Assembly: GCA_016716385.1 (NCBI GenBank)
Contig: JADJWL010000005.1
Span: 1-64,000, forward strand
Reading direction: 5' to 3'
Length of the DNA stretch: 64,000 nt
From: Bryobacterales bacterium
GTDB taxonomy: Bacteria > Acidobacteriota > Terriglobia > Bryobacterales > Bryobacteraceae
In this document: one piece after another, positions 43,768 through 52,326 of the stretch
Layout of the letters: each line of letters begins with the position of its first letter
How positions within the stretch are numbered: the first letter of the stretch is position 1
Program-made: the position numbers and the translations under genes
The notes under the pieces: model-generated
What the model saw: the letters and a program-made list of their open reading frames with translations, nothing else
Databases searched by the model: none
What the model was told of the DNA's origin: nothing

Positions 43768-44818
43768 CATCAAACGCCTCGTATTGATCCTGTTCGGGTG
43801 GACGAGTCTGGTAACGGCCCTCCACCTGGGCCTGAACGTGGATTGGTCGGTCGTGCTGAACGACCGGATGCCGGAGGATAAGCGCAAGCTCTACGTCGCC
43901 TACATCCCGGTTACTTGACACCTCGCGTGCCCGGTGACCGACTACATTTCCCGCTTCACGCCAGCCGGCAATCTCTTTATCCCGCGGATGTTCCAGGGAT
44001 TCCCCGAGATCAAGGAGGCGCTGATCTCGGACAAGATCCAGGCGGGATTTGTCGTGGCGCCGCTCGCGATAGCCCTGCGGTCGCAGGGTGTGCCCATCAG
44101 GATCGTCTACCTCGGCCACCGCTACGGGAGCGCAGTCGTAGTGCGTAACGACAGCGCGATCACGGACTTCGCGCAGCTCAAGGGAAAGATAATCGCGATC
44201 CCCAGCCGTTTTTCCGACGAGCGGCTGATCCTGAATCGCGTGATCAAGAAGTTCAAACTGGACGTCAACGACTTCAAGATGGTGGAGATGGCGCCGCCGG
44301 ACGTTGCGGGCGCGCTGGCGGCGCGGGCCATCGATGCGTTCTCGATGGGCGAACCATTCCCGTCGCAGGCGGAAATGGGCGGGTTCGGGCGCGTCCTGTT
44401 CCACGCCCGCGAGCACTGGCCGGACTACATGTCCTGCGTCCTGATCGTCCGCGATGACATCATCGAGAAACGTCCGGACGCTGTCCAGGCGTTGGTGGAT
44501 GGCATCGCGCGCTCCGGACTGTGGCTGGACGACGGGCGCCCGAACCGGGAGCACGCAGCGGATTTTGTAGGCAGGTTCTATTACAACCAGGATCCGCGGC
44601 TGCTCACCTGGGCGCTGACGAACCCGTTGAATCGGGTCACCTACACGCCGCTGTCTCCGTACAAGCCGGACTTCGACCTCGTGCGCGATCTCATGATCGA
44701 GACGAAACTGCTCGACAGCACGATCGAGTTCCACGAGTATGTCGACACGCAGTTTGCCGAGAAGACCGACGGGCTTTCCCCGTGGCGGTACGTGCCCGGC
44801 TCGTCCAGGGCCGAGTAG
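43760..44818 (+). CDS. ABC substrate-binding protein (SsuA/NrtA-like) interrupted by one in-frame TGA; candidate selenoprotein
   Basis: Read through codon 53, this is a 352-residue binding protein: N-terminal hydrophobic anchor or signal (about 5-24), then KLYVAYIPVT-U-HLACPVTDYISRF, and the full NMT1/SsuA-like fold (EALISDKIQAGFVVAPLAIALRSQGVPIRIVYL..., VVVRNDSAITDFAQLKGKIIAIPSRFSDE). The reading frame is the same on both sides of the TGA and shows no other damage. From memory of this family in acidobacteria the TGA position is a cysteine, in a CHLxCPVT motif; that gives U-x-x-C, a common selenocysteine context. Without read-through the product would be a useless 52-residue piece and the transporter would lack its binding protein. 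Alternatives: a fresh nonsense mutation or a sequencing error. Confidence 0.65.
43916..43918 (+). other. In-frame TGA, possible selenocysteine codon
   Basis: Codon 53 of the binding-protein gene. It is flanked by codons for PVT and HLACPVT in one continuous frame. Just downstream (43923-43941) a short, bulged hairpin with loop CCGGU can be drawn about 12 bases after the TGA, and a second, alternative stem (GGTGA against TCAC, from 43933) is possible; neither is a convincing SECIS element by eye. Confidence 0.45.
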
Positions 44819-44837
44819 CAGCCTTCGATATAATGAG

Positions 44838-45659
44838 ATGATGCGTTGGACGTGGATGGGCGTCGTGTGCCTGTTTGCAGCTCAGGCTTTCGCCCAGTCG
44901 GCGGCGGAGCGGCAGGTGCGCCTGGCTGAGGAACGCCTGGAACAGGTACGCCGCATCGTCGAGGCGGGTGCGGCGCCGCGCCGGGACCTCGACCGGGCCC
45001 GGACCGATCTGGCCGATGCTCGCGACGCACTCCTGCTCGAGCAGACCCTGTACGGGCCGGATCTCAGCGAGGAGTCCGCGGACGCGATGCTGGCCGTGGC
45101 GGAGCGCCGCGTGGCCAGGCGCCGCGCTGAAATGGACGCCGTCCGCGAGATGGTGGAATCCGGCGGTCTGCCCCGGGCGCGGCTGGATGAACCCCGGCAG
45201 CGCCTGGCTTGGGCCGAAGAGGAACGGAGCCGCGCCTTCGACCGTGCCGCGCTGGTTAGGGCACTGGCGGACACCGCGCGCGCGGAACTCGCCGCTGAGA
45301 CCGCCGAACCCGTGGTGGAGGTGGCCGTGAATGGCCCCGCCGCCGAACGCTTCGATGGCGCCGCTTACGATTCGGAGCACGCGAAGGCCGCCGAACGGGC
45401 GTTCATTCGCGAGTTCGGCAAAGCGCTGCCCGTTTCCGCGCGAGGACAGACGGAGTTCCACCTGCGTCTCGGCTTCGACCACCGCGATCGCGTGGACGTC
45501 GCGCTTCATCCGGATGAGCCGGAGGGCATTTGGCTGCGGCGGTTCCTGGTCAAGGAAGGGATTCCGTACTTCGCCTTCCGCGGCTCGGTTCCCGGCAAAT
45601 CCAGCGGCGCGCATATCCATATCGGCCCGGCGAGCCCGCGGGTTTCTTCCACGGACTGA
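44838..45659 (+). CDS. Secreted coiled-coil protein with C-terminal M15-peptidase-like motif
   Basis: A 273-residue protein: signal peptide (to about AQAFAQ), an alpha-helical, very Arg/Glu/Ala-rich coiled coil (about 20-165), then a compact domain with FDHRDRVDVALHPDE, GIPYFAFRGSVPG and GAHIHIGPASPR. The HRDRVDV and HIHIG pieces resemble the metal-ligand pattern of D-Ala-D-Ala carboxypeptidase-like M15 domains, but the assignment is tentative. It follows the ABC operon after 19 bases and may act on cell wall. Confidence 0.7.
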   Translation: MMRWTWMGVVCLFAAQAFAQSAAERQVRLAEERLEQVRRIVEAGAAPRRDLDRARTDLADARDALLLEQTLYGPDLSEESADAMLAVAERRVARRRAEMDAVREMVESGGLPRARLDEPRQRLAWAEEERSRAFDRAALVRALADTARAELAAETAEPVVEVAVNGPAAERFDGAAYDSEHAKAAERAFIREFGKALPVSARGQTEFHLRLGFDHRDRVDVALHPDEPEGIWLRRFLVKEGIPYFAFRGSVPGKSSGAHIHIGPASPRVSSTD

Positions 45660-46225
45660 TGCCGGTGGAACGCTGTCCCTGGTGCGGGACGGACCCGCTC
45701 TACGTCTCCTATCACGACGAAGAATGGGGCGTGCCTCTGCACGATGACCGCGCCTTGTTCGAACTGCTCGTTCTCGAAGGCGCCCAGGCCGGTTTGAGCT
45801 GGTACACGGTGCTGCGTAAGCGCGAGCACTACCGCAAGGTGTTCGACAACTTCGACGCGGCGAAAATTGCCCGCTATTCGTCTGAACGCATCGAGCGACT
45901 GCTCGCCGATCCGGGCATTGTGCGCAATCGCGCCAAGGTGACCGGCACGGTGGCAAGCGCGAAAGCCTTCCTGGCGGTCGCGGCAGAGTCCGGCAGCTTC
46001 AACCGCTTCGTCTGGCAGTTCACCGGTGGACGCACCATCCACAACACGTGGCGCACCCTCGGCGAAGTGCCGGCCGAGACCGCCGAGTCCCGCGCCATGA
46101 GCAAAGAGCTGCGCAGGCAGGGCTTCACGTTCGTCGGACCCACGATCTGTTACGCCTTCATGCAGGCCGCGGGGATGGTGAACGACCACCTGGTGAGCTG
46201 CTTCCGTCACGCCGCAGTGCGTTGA
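45659..46225 (+). CDS. tag: DNA-3-methyladenine glycosylase I
   Basis: A 188-residue base-excision repair enzyme removing 3-methyladenine from DNA. Family marks: CPWCGTDPLYVSYHDEEWGVP, LVLEGAQAGLSWYTVLRKRE with the catalytic Glu, RNRAKV, and FVGPTICYAFMQAAGMVNDH with the zinc ligands His and a following Cys. Starts inside the stop of the previous gene (TGATG). Confidence 0.95.
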   Translation: MPVERCPWCGTDPLYVSYHDEEWGVPLHDDRALFELLVLEGAQAGLSWYTVLRKREHYRKVFDNFDAAKIARYSSERIERLLADPGIVRNRAKVTGTVASAKAFLAVAAESGSFNRFVWQFTGGRTIHNTWRTLGEVPAETAESRAMSKELRRQGFTFVGPTICYAFMQAAGMVNDHLVSCFRHAAVR

Positions 46226-46300
46226 AAAAACAGTTTGCATCGAAAATGTTCCTTGGTGTATGCTGGTTTTGCTCTGGCCACGCTTCACGCGACTCAAGGA

Positions 46301-46780
46301 ATGGAAACAAACGGATCTGTTCTCAATCGCGACGAAATGGAAAAACGGCGTCTGGAGGCGGCAGGAGACTTCCTGAACGGTCTCTCGCAGTCAAAGGTCG
46401 CCCGCAAGTTCGGAGTCAGCCGCACCACCGCTTCACGCTGGCACCGGATGATCACGGAAAAAGGCCCTGACTCGCTGCGCAAGCGGCGTGCGACAGGCAG
46501 ACCCTGCCGGCTTACCGCCGAGCAGATGCGGCTCATTCCCGAGCTGTACGGACAAGGCGCGTCGCGCCATGGCTTCGACGATGACCGCTGGACCACTGCT
46601 CGTCTGGCTGCGGTCATCGAGCGCCGCTTCGGCGTGCGCTACGACCAGGACCATGTCGGCCGTCTGATGCACAAGCTCGGATTGCGCGAGACAGCCCGGC
46701 GTGGCAGACCGCAGCACTATGTCGCGCCCGCCGCGTTCTATTCCCAGGTGAACGGGCAATCCGCGCCCCGCATGGCATAG
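46301..46780 (+). CDS. Stand-alone IS630-type helix-turn-helix protein
   Basis: A 159-residue DNA-binding protein resembling only the N-terminal part of IS630-family transposases: a Homeodomain-like HTH (LSQSKVARKFGVSRTTASRWHRM), a linker (RKRRATGRPCRLTAEQMRLIPELY) and a winged-helix (TTARLAAVIERRFGVRYDQDHVGRLMHKLGL). The DDE endonuclease half is missing, and no coding remnant of it follows. Either a decayed element or, as the frame is clean, a domesticated regulator. The ATG at 46301 sits directly after AAGGA; ATG 46337 is an alternative. Confidence 0.75.
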   Translation: METNGSVLNRDEMEKRRLEAAGDFLNGLSQSKVARKFGVSRTTASRWHRMITEKGPDSLRKRRATGRPCRLTAEQMRLIPELYGQGASRHGFDDDRWTTARLAAVIERRFGVRYDQDHVGRLMHKLGLRETARRGRPQHYVAPAAFYSQVNGQSAPRMA

Positions 46781-46858
46781 GCGCTGTCGTTCCGCCGTTC
46801 GCGCCGGAACCGCGGAAAACAGTACACTGACTGTATCGGCGATGAGGAAGAGTGCACC

Positions 46859-49465
46859 ATGAAGGGATTCTTCTGGTGTCTCTTCCTCTCCGTGTGCCTG
46901 TCGGCACAGGAATCCATTCCCCCTGCGACGGAGGACGAACAGGAAGGCGCGCAGGCTGCCCCTGCCGCAGACTTGCGCACGCAACTCAATCTTCTCGGCC
47001 AGACGGATACGCAGAGCGGCGAGAGCCGCCGCAACGAAAACGTCCAGTTCAATCTGATCGACAACAACGCTCTCAAGGAGATGAACCAGCGGCTCGGGGT
47101 CACGCCGACTGTGACGGCCGAGTTCCAGCCGGAGCGCAATTACTACGGATCGGAGTTCGGCACCGCGCCTGGGTCCTCGATCCTGCTCTTGCCAAAGCGC
47201 ATCTCCGGCTGGCACGGACAGGCCAACTGGACGCACCTCAACAGCATCTTCGCCGCGCGCGCTTTCTTTCAGGTGGGACCCGTTCTGCCCGCGCGCGAAA
47301 ACAGCGTCAGTCTCGGTCTGGCCGGTCCGCTCTGGCGTGGCGGGCGGCTCACCATCGATGGCAACAGCCAGAAGATCCGCGGCATCGTGAACGGGAATGT
47401 CCAGGTGCCGGCGCCGGACGAGCGGACGGCGCTGGCGGCGCATCCCGACGTTCGCGCCTTTGTGCAGCAGGTTCTCGACGCCTACCCCGCGGCGCTTCCC
47501 AACCGCACCGACATCGACCCGCGCATGTTGAACACGAACGCCCCGCAACGCGTGAACAACGATGAGGCAACCCTGCGGCTGGATCAGGACCTGGGCGCGA
47601 ATGATACCGTGACGGCCAGCTACAGCCACGTGGCCGCGCGTGTCGAGGCGTTCCAACTGGTGCAGGGGCAGAACCCGGACACGACAACGATGTCCCACCA
47701 GGCTGGTCTCCAGTGGCGCCGTTCCTGGTCGCCCCGCACGGAGTCCCTGACCGCGTTTCGCCTGGACCGGACCCGTTCGCTCATCGTACTCGAGAACAAC
47801 GCGATCGGCTACCAGATCTTCACAAGCGGCCTGCTGCGGGCTATCTCCGACAACAACGCGGTGCCAATCGACCGCGTCCAGAATCTGTGGAAGCCGGCGG
47901 CGCAGATCTCGCATACCGCCGCACGCTGGCAGTTCAAAGGCGGCTTCGAACTGCTGCGGCGCCAGATGAACGGCCGCGAGTCCGACGCCCACGTGACCGC
48001 GCTGTCGTTCTTCAACAACTACGGCAACCCCACCATCACCAACCTCCGGCTGGGTCTGCCTTCGACCCTGTGGATCGCCGGCGGCGAGCTCCACCGCGGC
48101 TACCGCAACTGGGACAACTGGTTCTACGGCGCGGCCAAGTGGACCGCCACAACGCAACTCACCGTCAACATGACTCTGGGATACCGGCCCATCTCGAGGC
48201 CGGTGGAGGTGAACGGCTGGGATCGCGTTCCGTACTTCTCGGACCGCAACAACTTCGGGCCGTCCATCGGTCTGGCCTACCGGCTGCCGGGCTCTCTCGG
48301 CGTCTGGCGCGCGGGTTACGGGCTGCACTACGGTGAGATTTTCCCGGTCACGTTCCAGCAGGTCCGCTTCAATCCGCCGAACAACTACAAGAACGTGATC
48401 CAGGATCCCGATCTGCTGCGCCTGCTTGCGGGCGGATACTCGATCCGCAACAATCCACCCGCTCAGTCCGTCTTCTACGACTACCAGCCGAACCTGGTGA
48501 GTCCGTACGCGCAGCAGTATCACGCGCTGTGGGAACTGCAGCCCGCCACCGCCTGGACGTGGCAGCTTGCGTATGTGGGCAGCCGGTCGAACAAGGTGCT
48601 GAACCACTGGTATTTGAACCGCGCGCATCCCACGCCCGGCGTCCCGCTCACGACGGCGACAGTGCCCGAGCGCCGCGGGATTCAGGACTCGGGCGAGATC
48701 CGTCGCGTGATGAACTCCTCGCGAGGATACTTCGACGCGTTCCGCACGACGCTGACTTCGCGCGGGTACGGCGGGCTCAGTTTCGAAGCGTCCTACTGGT
48801 TCAGCAAGGCGATGGATCTCGGGGGCGACTACACCAACACGGCGCACGACGTCGATTCGTTCCGCAACCGGAGCCAGGGCGAGTTCGATGTCGCGGGCGA
48901 CCTGCGCGGTCTGAGCCGCTTCGATTCGCCCCACGCGTTGCTTTGGAGAGCGGATTACCGGCTTCCATCGTTGCGCGGCTGGCTGCCGTCCTGGATCGGA
49001 CGCTGGCAGCTCGATGCCGTGGCGCTGGTCAAGACCGGCACCCCGTTTAATGTCGTGACCGGTTCGGACGCTCCGGGATTCGGCAACGTCGACGGGATCA
49101 GCGGGGACCGCCCGAATTTGGCCGATCCCACGGTGCTGGGCCGCACCGTTTCGCATCCGGACCGGTCGCGCGAGCAATTGCCCCGTTCCGCGTTCACCTT
49201 CGTCCAGCCGGGAGAAGCGCGCGGGAATCTAGGACGCCACGCTTTCCGCCGCGCTCCGATCCGCAACGTGAACGCCGGGCTCACCGGTCAGTGGCCTGTC
49301 CGCCAGGACTGGATGGTTTCTCTCCGCGCGGAATCGATCAACCTGACCAACACTCCGCAATTCGCCGAACCCGGCACCACGCTGACGGATCCAAACTTCG
49401 GCGTGATCACGAACACGCTCAACGACGGCCGCAGCTTCCGCTTCTCCCTGCGGTTGAGCCGGTGA
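46859..49465 (+). CDS. Oar/TonB-dependent-receptor-like outer-membrane beta-barrel protein
   Basis: An 868-residue exported protein (signal 1-16). There is no N-terminal carboxypeptidase-regulatory repeat and no clear plug domain; the sequence runs quickly into beta-barrel strands with alternating hydrophobic residues and aromatic girdles. It shares blocks with the partial protein at the right edge (RGIVNGNVQVP, DAPGFGNVDG, DRPN, GNLGRHAFRR, NTLNDGRSFRFSLRL). The C-terminus SFRFSLRLSR fits an outer-membrane insertion signal. Likely a large-solute uptake receptor or adhesin-like porin energised by TonB. Confidence 0.85.
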   Translation: MKGFFWCLFLSVCLSAQESIPPATEDEQEGAQAAPAADLRTQLNLLGQTDTQSGESRRNENVQFNLIDNNALKEMNQRLGVTPTVTAEFQPERNYYGSEFGTAPGSSILLLPKRISGWHGQANWTHLNSIFAARAFFQVGPVLPARENSVSLGLAGPLWRGGRLTIDGNSQKIRGIVNGNVQVPAPDERTALAAHPDVRAFVQQVLDAYPAALPNRTDIDPRMLNTNAPQRVNNDEATLRLDQDLGANDTVTASYSHVAARVEAFQLVQGQNPDTTTMSHQAGLQWRRSWSPRTESLTAFRLDRTRSLIVLENNAIGYQIFTSGLLRAISDNNAVPIDRVQNLWKPAAQISHTAARWQFKGGFELLRRQMNGRESDAHVTALSFFNNYGNPTITNLRLGLPSTLWIAGGELHRGYRNWDNWFYGAAKWTATTQLTVNMTLGYRPISRPVEVNGWDRVPYFSDRNNFGPSIGLAYRLPGSLGVWRAGYGLHYGEIFPVTFQQVRFNPPNNYKNVIQDPDLLRLLAGGYSIRNNPPAQSVFYDYQPNLVSPYAQQYHALWELQPATAWTWQLAYVGSRSNKVLNHWYLNRAHPTPGVPLTTATVPERRGIQDSGEIRRVMNSSRGYFDAFRTTLTSRGYGGLSFEASYWFSKAMDLGGDYTNTAHDVDSFRNRSQGEFDVAGDLRGLSRFDSPHALLWRADYRLPSLRGWLPSWIGRWQLDAVALVKTGTPFNVVTGSDAPGFGNVDGISGDRPNLADPTVLGRTVSHPDRSREQLPRSAFTFVQPGEARGNLGRHAFRRAPIRNVNAGLTGQWPVRQDWMVSLRAESINLTNTPQFAEPGTTLTDPNFGVITNTLNDGRSFRFSLRLSR

Positions 49466-49517
49466 AGCGCGCGCCGGTTTGCGCCGCCGCGGTCCCGGCG
49501 CCTATTCTGAGATTCTG

Positions 49518-50870
49518 ATGCGGCAACTTCTCACCCGCCGGGACTGGCTGCGCGCAGCGTCTCTGGCGGCCCTTCCTCTGGCACGCGCGGCCGATTCGCG
49601 TCCAAACATCCTCTGGATTTGGTGCGACAACCTGGCTTACGAAGACCTCGGGATCTATTCGGGCGACGAAACCAGGTCTCCGGTGATCAACCGGCTTGCG
49701 CGCCAGGGAGTGCGCTTCACGCAGTACTACATTGCGCACACGGTGTGCAGTCCGTCGCGCGCGGCGCTGCTGACGGGCCGCCAGCCGTTCCGCTGCGGCG
49801 TGGTCGACGTGCTGCGTCCCGACGGGCCTTCGGGACTGCCTGAAGACGAGATCACCCTTGGCCAGGCATTGCGCGATCTCGGCTATGCCACGCAGGCGAT
49901 CGGCAAGTGGCATCTCGGCGACCGGCGTGAGTTTCTGCCCACCCGCCGCGGCTTCGATCACTATTTCGGAATCCCGTACAGCATGGACATGCTGCCCACG
50001 ATCGTCTACCGGGACGAGGAGATCGTGGACAACCTCGACGGCGCGAAGGTCGAAACGATCACGGAACGCTACACGGACGAAGCGATCCGCTTCGTGACGG
50101 AGAAGCGCGAGCGCCCGTTCTTCCTCTACTTCTCGCACACAATCCCCCACCCGCCGTTGAACCTTCCGGCGCGCGTGCGGCGTCCGGGGCATTCCATCTA
50201 CGATGACGCCATCGCTCACATGGACGCGGAAACCGGCCGCTTTCTCGACGCCCTGGAGAAACACGGTCTGACCGAGAACACGCTGATCTTCTTTTCGAGC
50301 GACAACGGGCCGATGGGCGCGGGCGGGCAGACGGGCCGCCTGCGGGGCCGTATCCGCGATGCGTACGAAGGAGGGATCCGCGTTCCCTTGATCGCGCGCT
50401 GGCCAGGGCACATTCCGGAAAACCGGGTCGTGGAGGCGCCCGCCATCGCGTACGACATCTTCCCCACCCTGATGCGCGTCGCAAACGGGGCTCTGCCCGC
50501 GGGCCGCGTCTACGACGGCCAGGATATCCTCCCGCTGCTGACGGGCGACACGCCGGCGTTGGGCAGCGGCACCGGCTTCAACCGTATCCAGCCGTTCTTC
50601 TGGATCTACCTGGACAATGTGACGACCGTACGGCATGGCCGGTGGAAGCTCCACGTGGCGCATCGCAACGAGACGCTGCCGGAGCCGGAACTGTACGACG
50701 TCGAAGCGGATCCGGAGGAGTCGAGGAACCTTGCCACGGCGCATCCGGAGGAGGTGCGGCGGCTGAAGGAGTTGATCGCCGGCCAGCAGCGGCAGGTGCC
50801 GAAGGTCTGGGGCTTGCAATATCCAGTGCGCGATCCGGCGAAGCTCCCGGGCGGCGTGAGGCGGCAATAG
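49518..50870 (+). CDS. Tat-exported arylsulfatase-family sulfatase
   Basis: A 450-residue sulfatase. Tat signal LTRRDWLRAASLAAL; metal-binding start NILWIWCDNLAYEDLG; active site CSPSR with C77 as the residue converted to formylglycine; GKWHLGD; and the second metal site FFSSDNGP. It would hydrolyse sulfate esters, probably of a polysaccharide, outside the cytoplasm. ATG 49518 is chosen because it gives the Tat signal. It follows the outer-membrane receptor by 52 bases, suggesting uptake and breakdown of a sulfated compound. Confidence 0.92.
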   Translation: MRQLLTRRDWLRAASLAALPLARAADSRPNILWIWCDNLAYEDLGIYSGDETRSPVINRLARQGVRFTQYYIAHTVCSPSRAALLTGRQPFRCGVVDVLRPDGPSGLPEDEITLGQALRDLGYATQAIGKWHLGDRREFLPTRRGFDHYFGIPYSMDMLPTIVYRDEEIVDNLDGAKVETITERYTDEAIRFVTEKRERPFFLYFSHTIPHPPLNLPARVRRPGHSIYDDAIAHMDAETGRFLDALEKHGLTENTLIFFSSDNGPMGAGGQTGRLRGRIRDAYEGGIRVPLIARWPGHIPENRVVEAPAIAYDIFPTLMRVANGALPAGRVYDGQDILPLLTGDTPALGSGTGFNRIQPFFWIYLDNVTTVRHGRWKLHVAHRNETLPEPELYDVEADPEESRNLATAHPEEVRRLKELIAGQQRQVPKVWGLQYPVRDPAKLPGGVRRQ

Positions 50871-50887
50871 CGGACAATAGGGGCATC

Positions 50888-51421
50888 ATGCCGATCGTCG
50901 ATCCCCTGTCCGCTGACGAAAAGCGGATGCCGTACCAGTTGCCGTTTCCGAAAGAGGCGGCGCACGAGATTGTCGTCCCGAAGGCGCTGCCCGACGATGA
51001 ACGGGTGTGGGTGCCGCAAGCCGAGGGCGTCTCGTTCCGTCCGCTCTGTCTGAACGCTTCATCCGGCTATTGGATGAACCTGCTTCGTGTGCGGCGGGCG
51101 GGCATTTTGTCGCGCCACCGGCACACGCAGCCCGTCCATGGCTGGGTGCTGAAGGGCCGCTGGCATTACCTGGAGCACGACTGGGTGGCCGAAGAAGGCA
51201 GCTATGTGTACGAACCGCCGGGCGAGACGCACACGCTCGTGGTGCCGGAGGACTGCCTCGAGATGATCACCTACTTCCAGGTGAACGGCACGATGGTGTA
51301 CGTCGACCCATACGGCAAAGTCATGGGGTTCGAAGACGTGTTCACCAAGATCGACATGTGCCGGCGCCACTACGAAGCGGCCGGACTCGGGGCGGACTTC
51401 GTCGATCAGTTCATTCGCTGA
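50888..51421 (+). CDS. Cupin-domain protein, 2,4'-dihydroxyacetophenone-dioxygenase-like
   Basis: A 177-residue single cupin. Metal-ligand motifs are HRHTQPVHGWVLKGRWHYLEHDW (HxH...) and YVYEPPGETHTLVVPED (E/H). The family has been annotated as 2,4'-dihydroxyacetophenone dioxygenase-like, a ring-ketone-cleaving non-heme iron enzyme, but most members are untested. It starts 17 bases after the sulfatase gene and is convergent with the aldo/keto-reductase-like gene. Confidence 0.8.
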   Translation: MPIVDPLSADEKRMPYQLPFPKEAAHEIVVPKALPDDERVWVPQAEGVSFRPLCLNASSGYWMNLLRVRRAGILSRHRHTQPVHGWVLKGRWHYLEHDWVAEEGSYVYEPPGETHTLVVPEDCLEMITYFQVNGTMVYVDPYGKVMGFEDVFTKIDMCRRHYEAAGLGADFVDQFIR

Positions 51422-51423
51422 GT

Positions 51424-52257
51424 TCACATGAACCAGCGGCGCTGCCCGCGCACGGCGTCGCCGAAGTTGCGGAGATACGCCATTTCATCGGGATCGAGTG
51501 GACCGCGGGCGAGCGCGTCGAGGTTTGCGTCAAGCTCCCGCACGCTGCGCGGGGCGGTCAAACACACGTCGACCGCCGGATGCGAGAGCACGAAGCGGTA
51601 GCACTGCCCGGCGTCAGGCGGCGACTGATCCGGCGGCCACCCTTTCGGCGGGCGGAGCAGCGCGGTCCAGCGGGTCGCGGTATAGGCGATGATGCCCGGC
51701 CGATGGGGATCGAGGTGCGGGAAGATGTCGCGTTCAGCGCCGCGGTGGGCGGCGTTGTACCGGACCATGAGCGTATCCATCGCTCCTTCGGCCGCTCCTT
51801 CGGCGGCGAGGCGGCCGGCGAACGGCCGGTCGTGGGTCGAGACGCCGACGCGGCGGACGCGGCCTTCCTCGCGTAGCGTCAGCAACTCGGCGCGGACTCC
51901 GGCGGTGAACTCGGACGCTTTCATGACGCCGAGAAACAGGAAGACGTCGATGTAGTCGGTGCGCAACGCCCGCAGGCGGCTTTCGAGAGCGCGGCGCGGG
52001 TTCTGGCGCCACCAGACGTAGTTATAGGCGCCGGTGACGACGACGAATCGCTCCCGGTCGCGACCGAGCGCGCCGCGCAGGACGCGCGTCATCTGGCCGT
52101 CGAATCCGAAGCAGAAGAACACGTTGACGCCCCGTTCGATGGCGCGTCTCACGGCGGCCTCACCCGGGCGGTAGCTGGCCGACACGCCGAGGCGGAAGAC
52201 CGGTGGACCTCCGCGTCCGAGCGTGGATTGGGTAAAGGAGGTGGTTCCTGGCAGCAT
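51424..52257 (-). CDS. Aldo/keto-reductase-like protein lacking canonical catalytic residues
   Basis: A 277-residue TIM-barrel protein of AKR type (GVSASYRPGEAAVRRAIERGVNVFF, LRTDYIDVFLFLG, RVRRVGVSTHDRPFAGRL, VRYNAAHRGAERDIF). In the usual positions of the tetrad, family GxNxxDTAxxYG reads GVNVFFCFGFDG (Asp and Tyr gone), the TK of strand 3 reads TG (Lys gone) and the His of the DLxxxH strand is Leu. It is thus likely either an enzyme of another chemistry or a non-catalytic relative. ATG 52257 follows an AGGGG site. Confidence 0.78.
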   Translation of the reverse strand: MLPGTTSFTQSTLGRGGPPVFRLGVSASYRPGEAAVRRAIERGVNVFFCFGFDGQMTRVLRGALGRDRERFVVVTGAYNYVWWRQNPRRALESRLRALRTDYIDVFLFLGVMKASEFTAGVRAELLTLREEGRVRRVGVSTHDRPFAGRLAAEGAAEGAMDTLMVRYNAAHRGAERDIFPHLDPHRPGIIAYTATRWTALLRPPKGWPPDQSPPDAGQCYRFVLSHPAVDVCLTAPRSVRELDANLDALARGPLDPDEMAYLRNFGDAVRGQRRWFM

Positions 52258-52326
52258 GCCTCGTCCCCTAGCCGCTGGCATCGCAAGGATCTCGTGCGAC
52301 GGCTAACGCCATGTTCCGCGGGGATC

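Noticed and set aside
43923..43941. Short bulged hairpin after the TGA as a SECIS element
   Set aside because: Only six pairs with two bulges, and the loop is nearer to the TGA than the usual range; kept as a note, not as a feature.
43934..44818. Separate gene starting at a GTG after the TGA
   Set aside because: It would lack a signal peptide and the first conserved strand of the family; the frame is continuous with the upstream part.
46433..49177. Over 900-codon open minus-strand frame opposite the outer-membrane receptor
   Set aside because: No family match and biased composition; the plus strand encodes a convincing exported barrel protein with homologue in the window.
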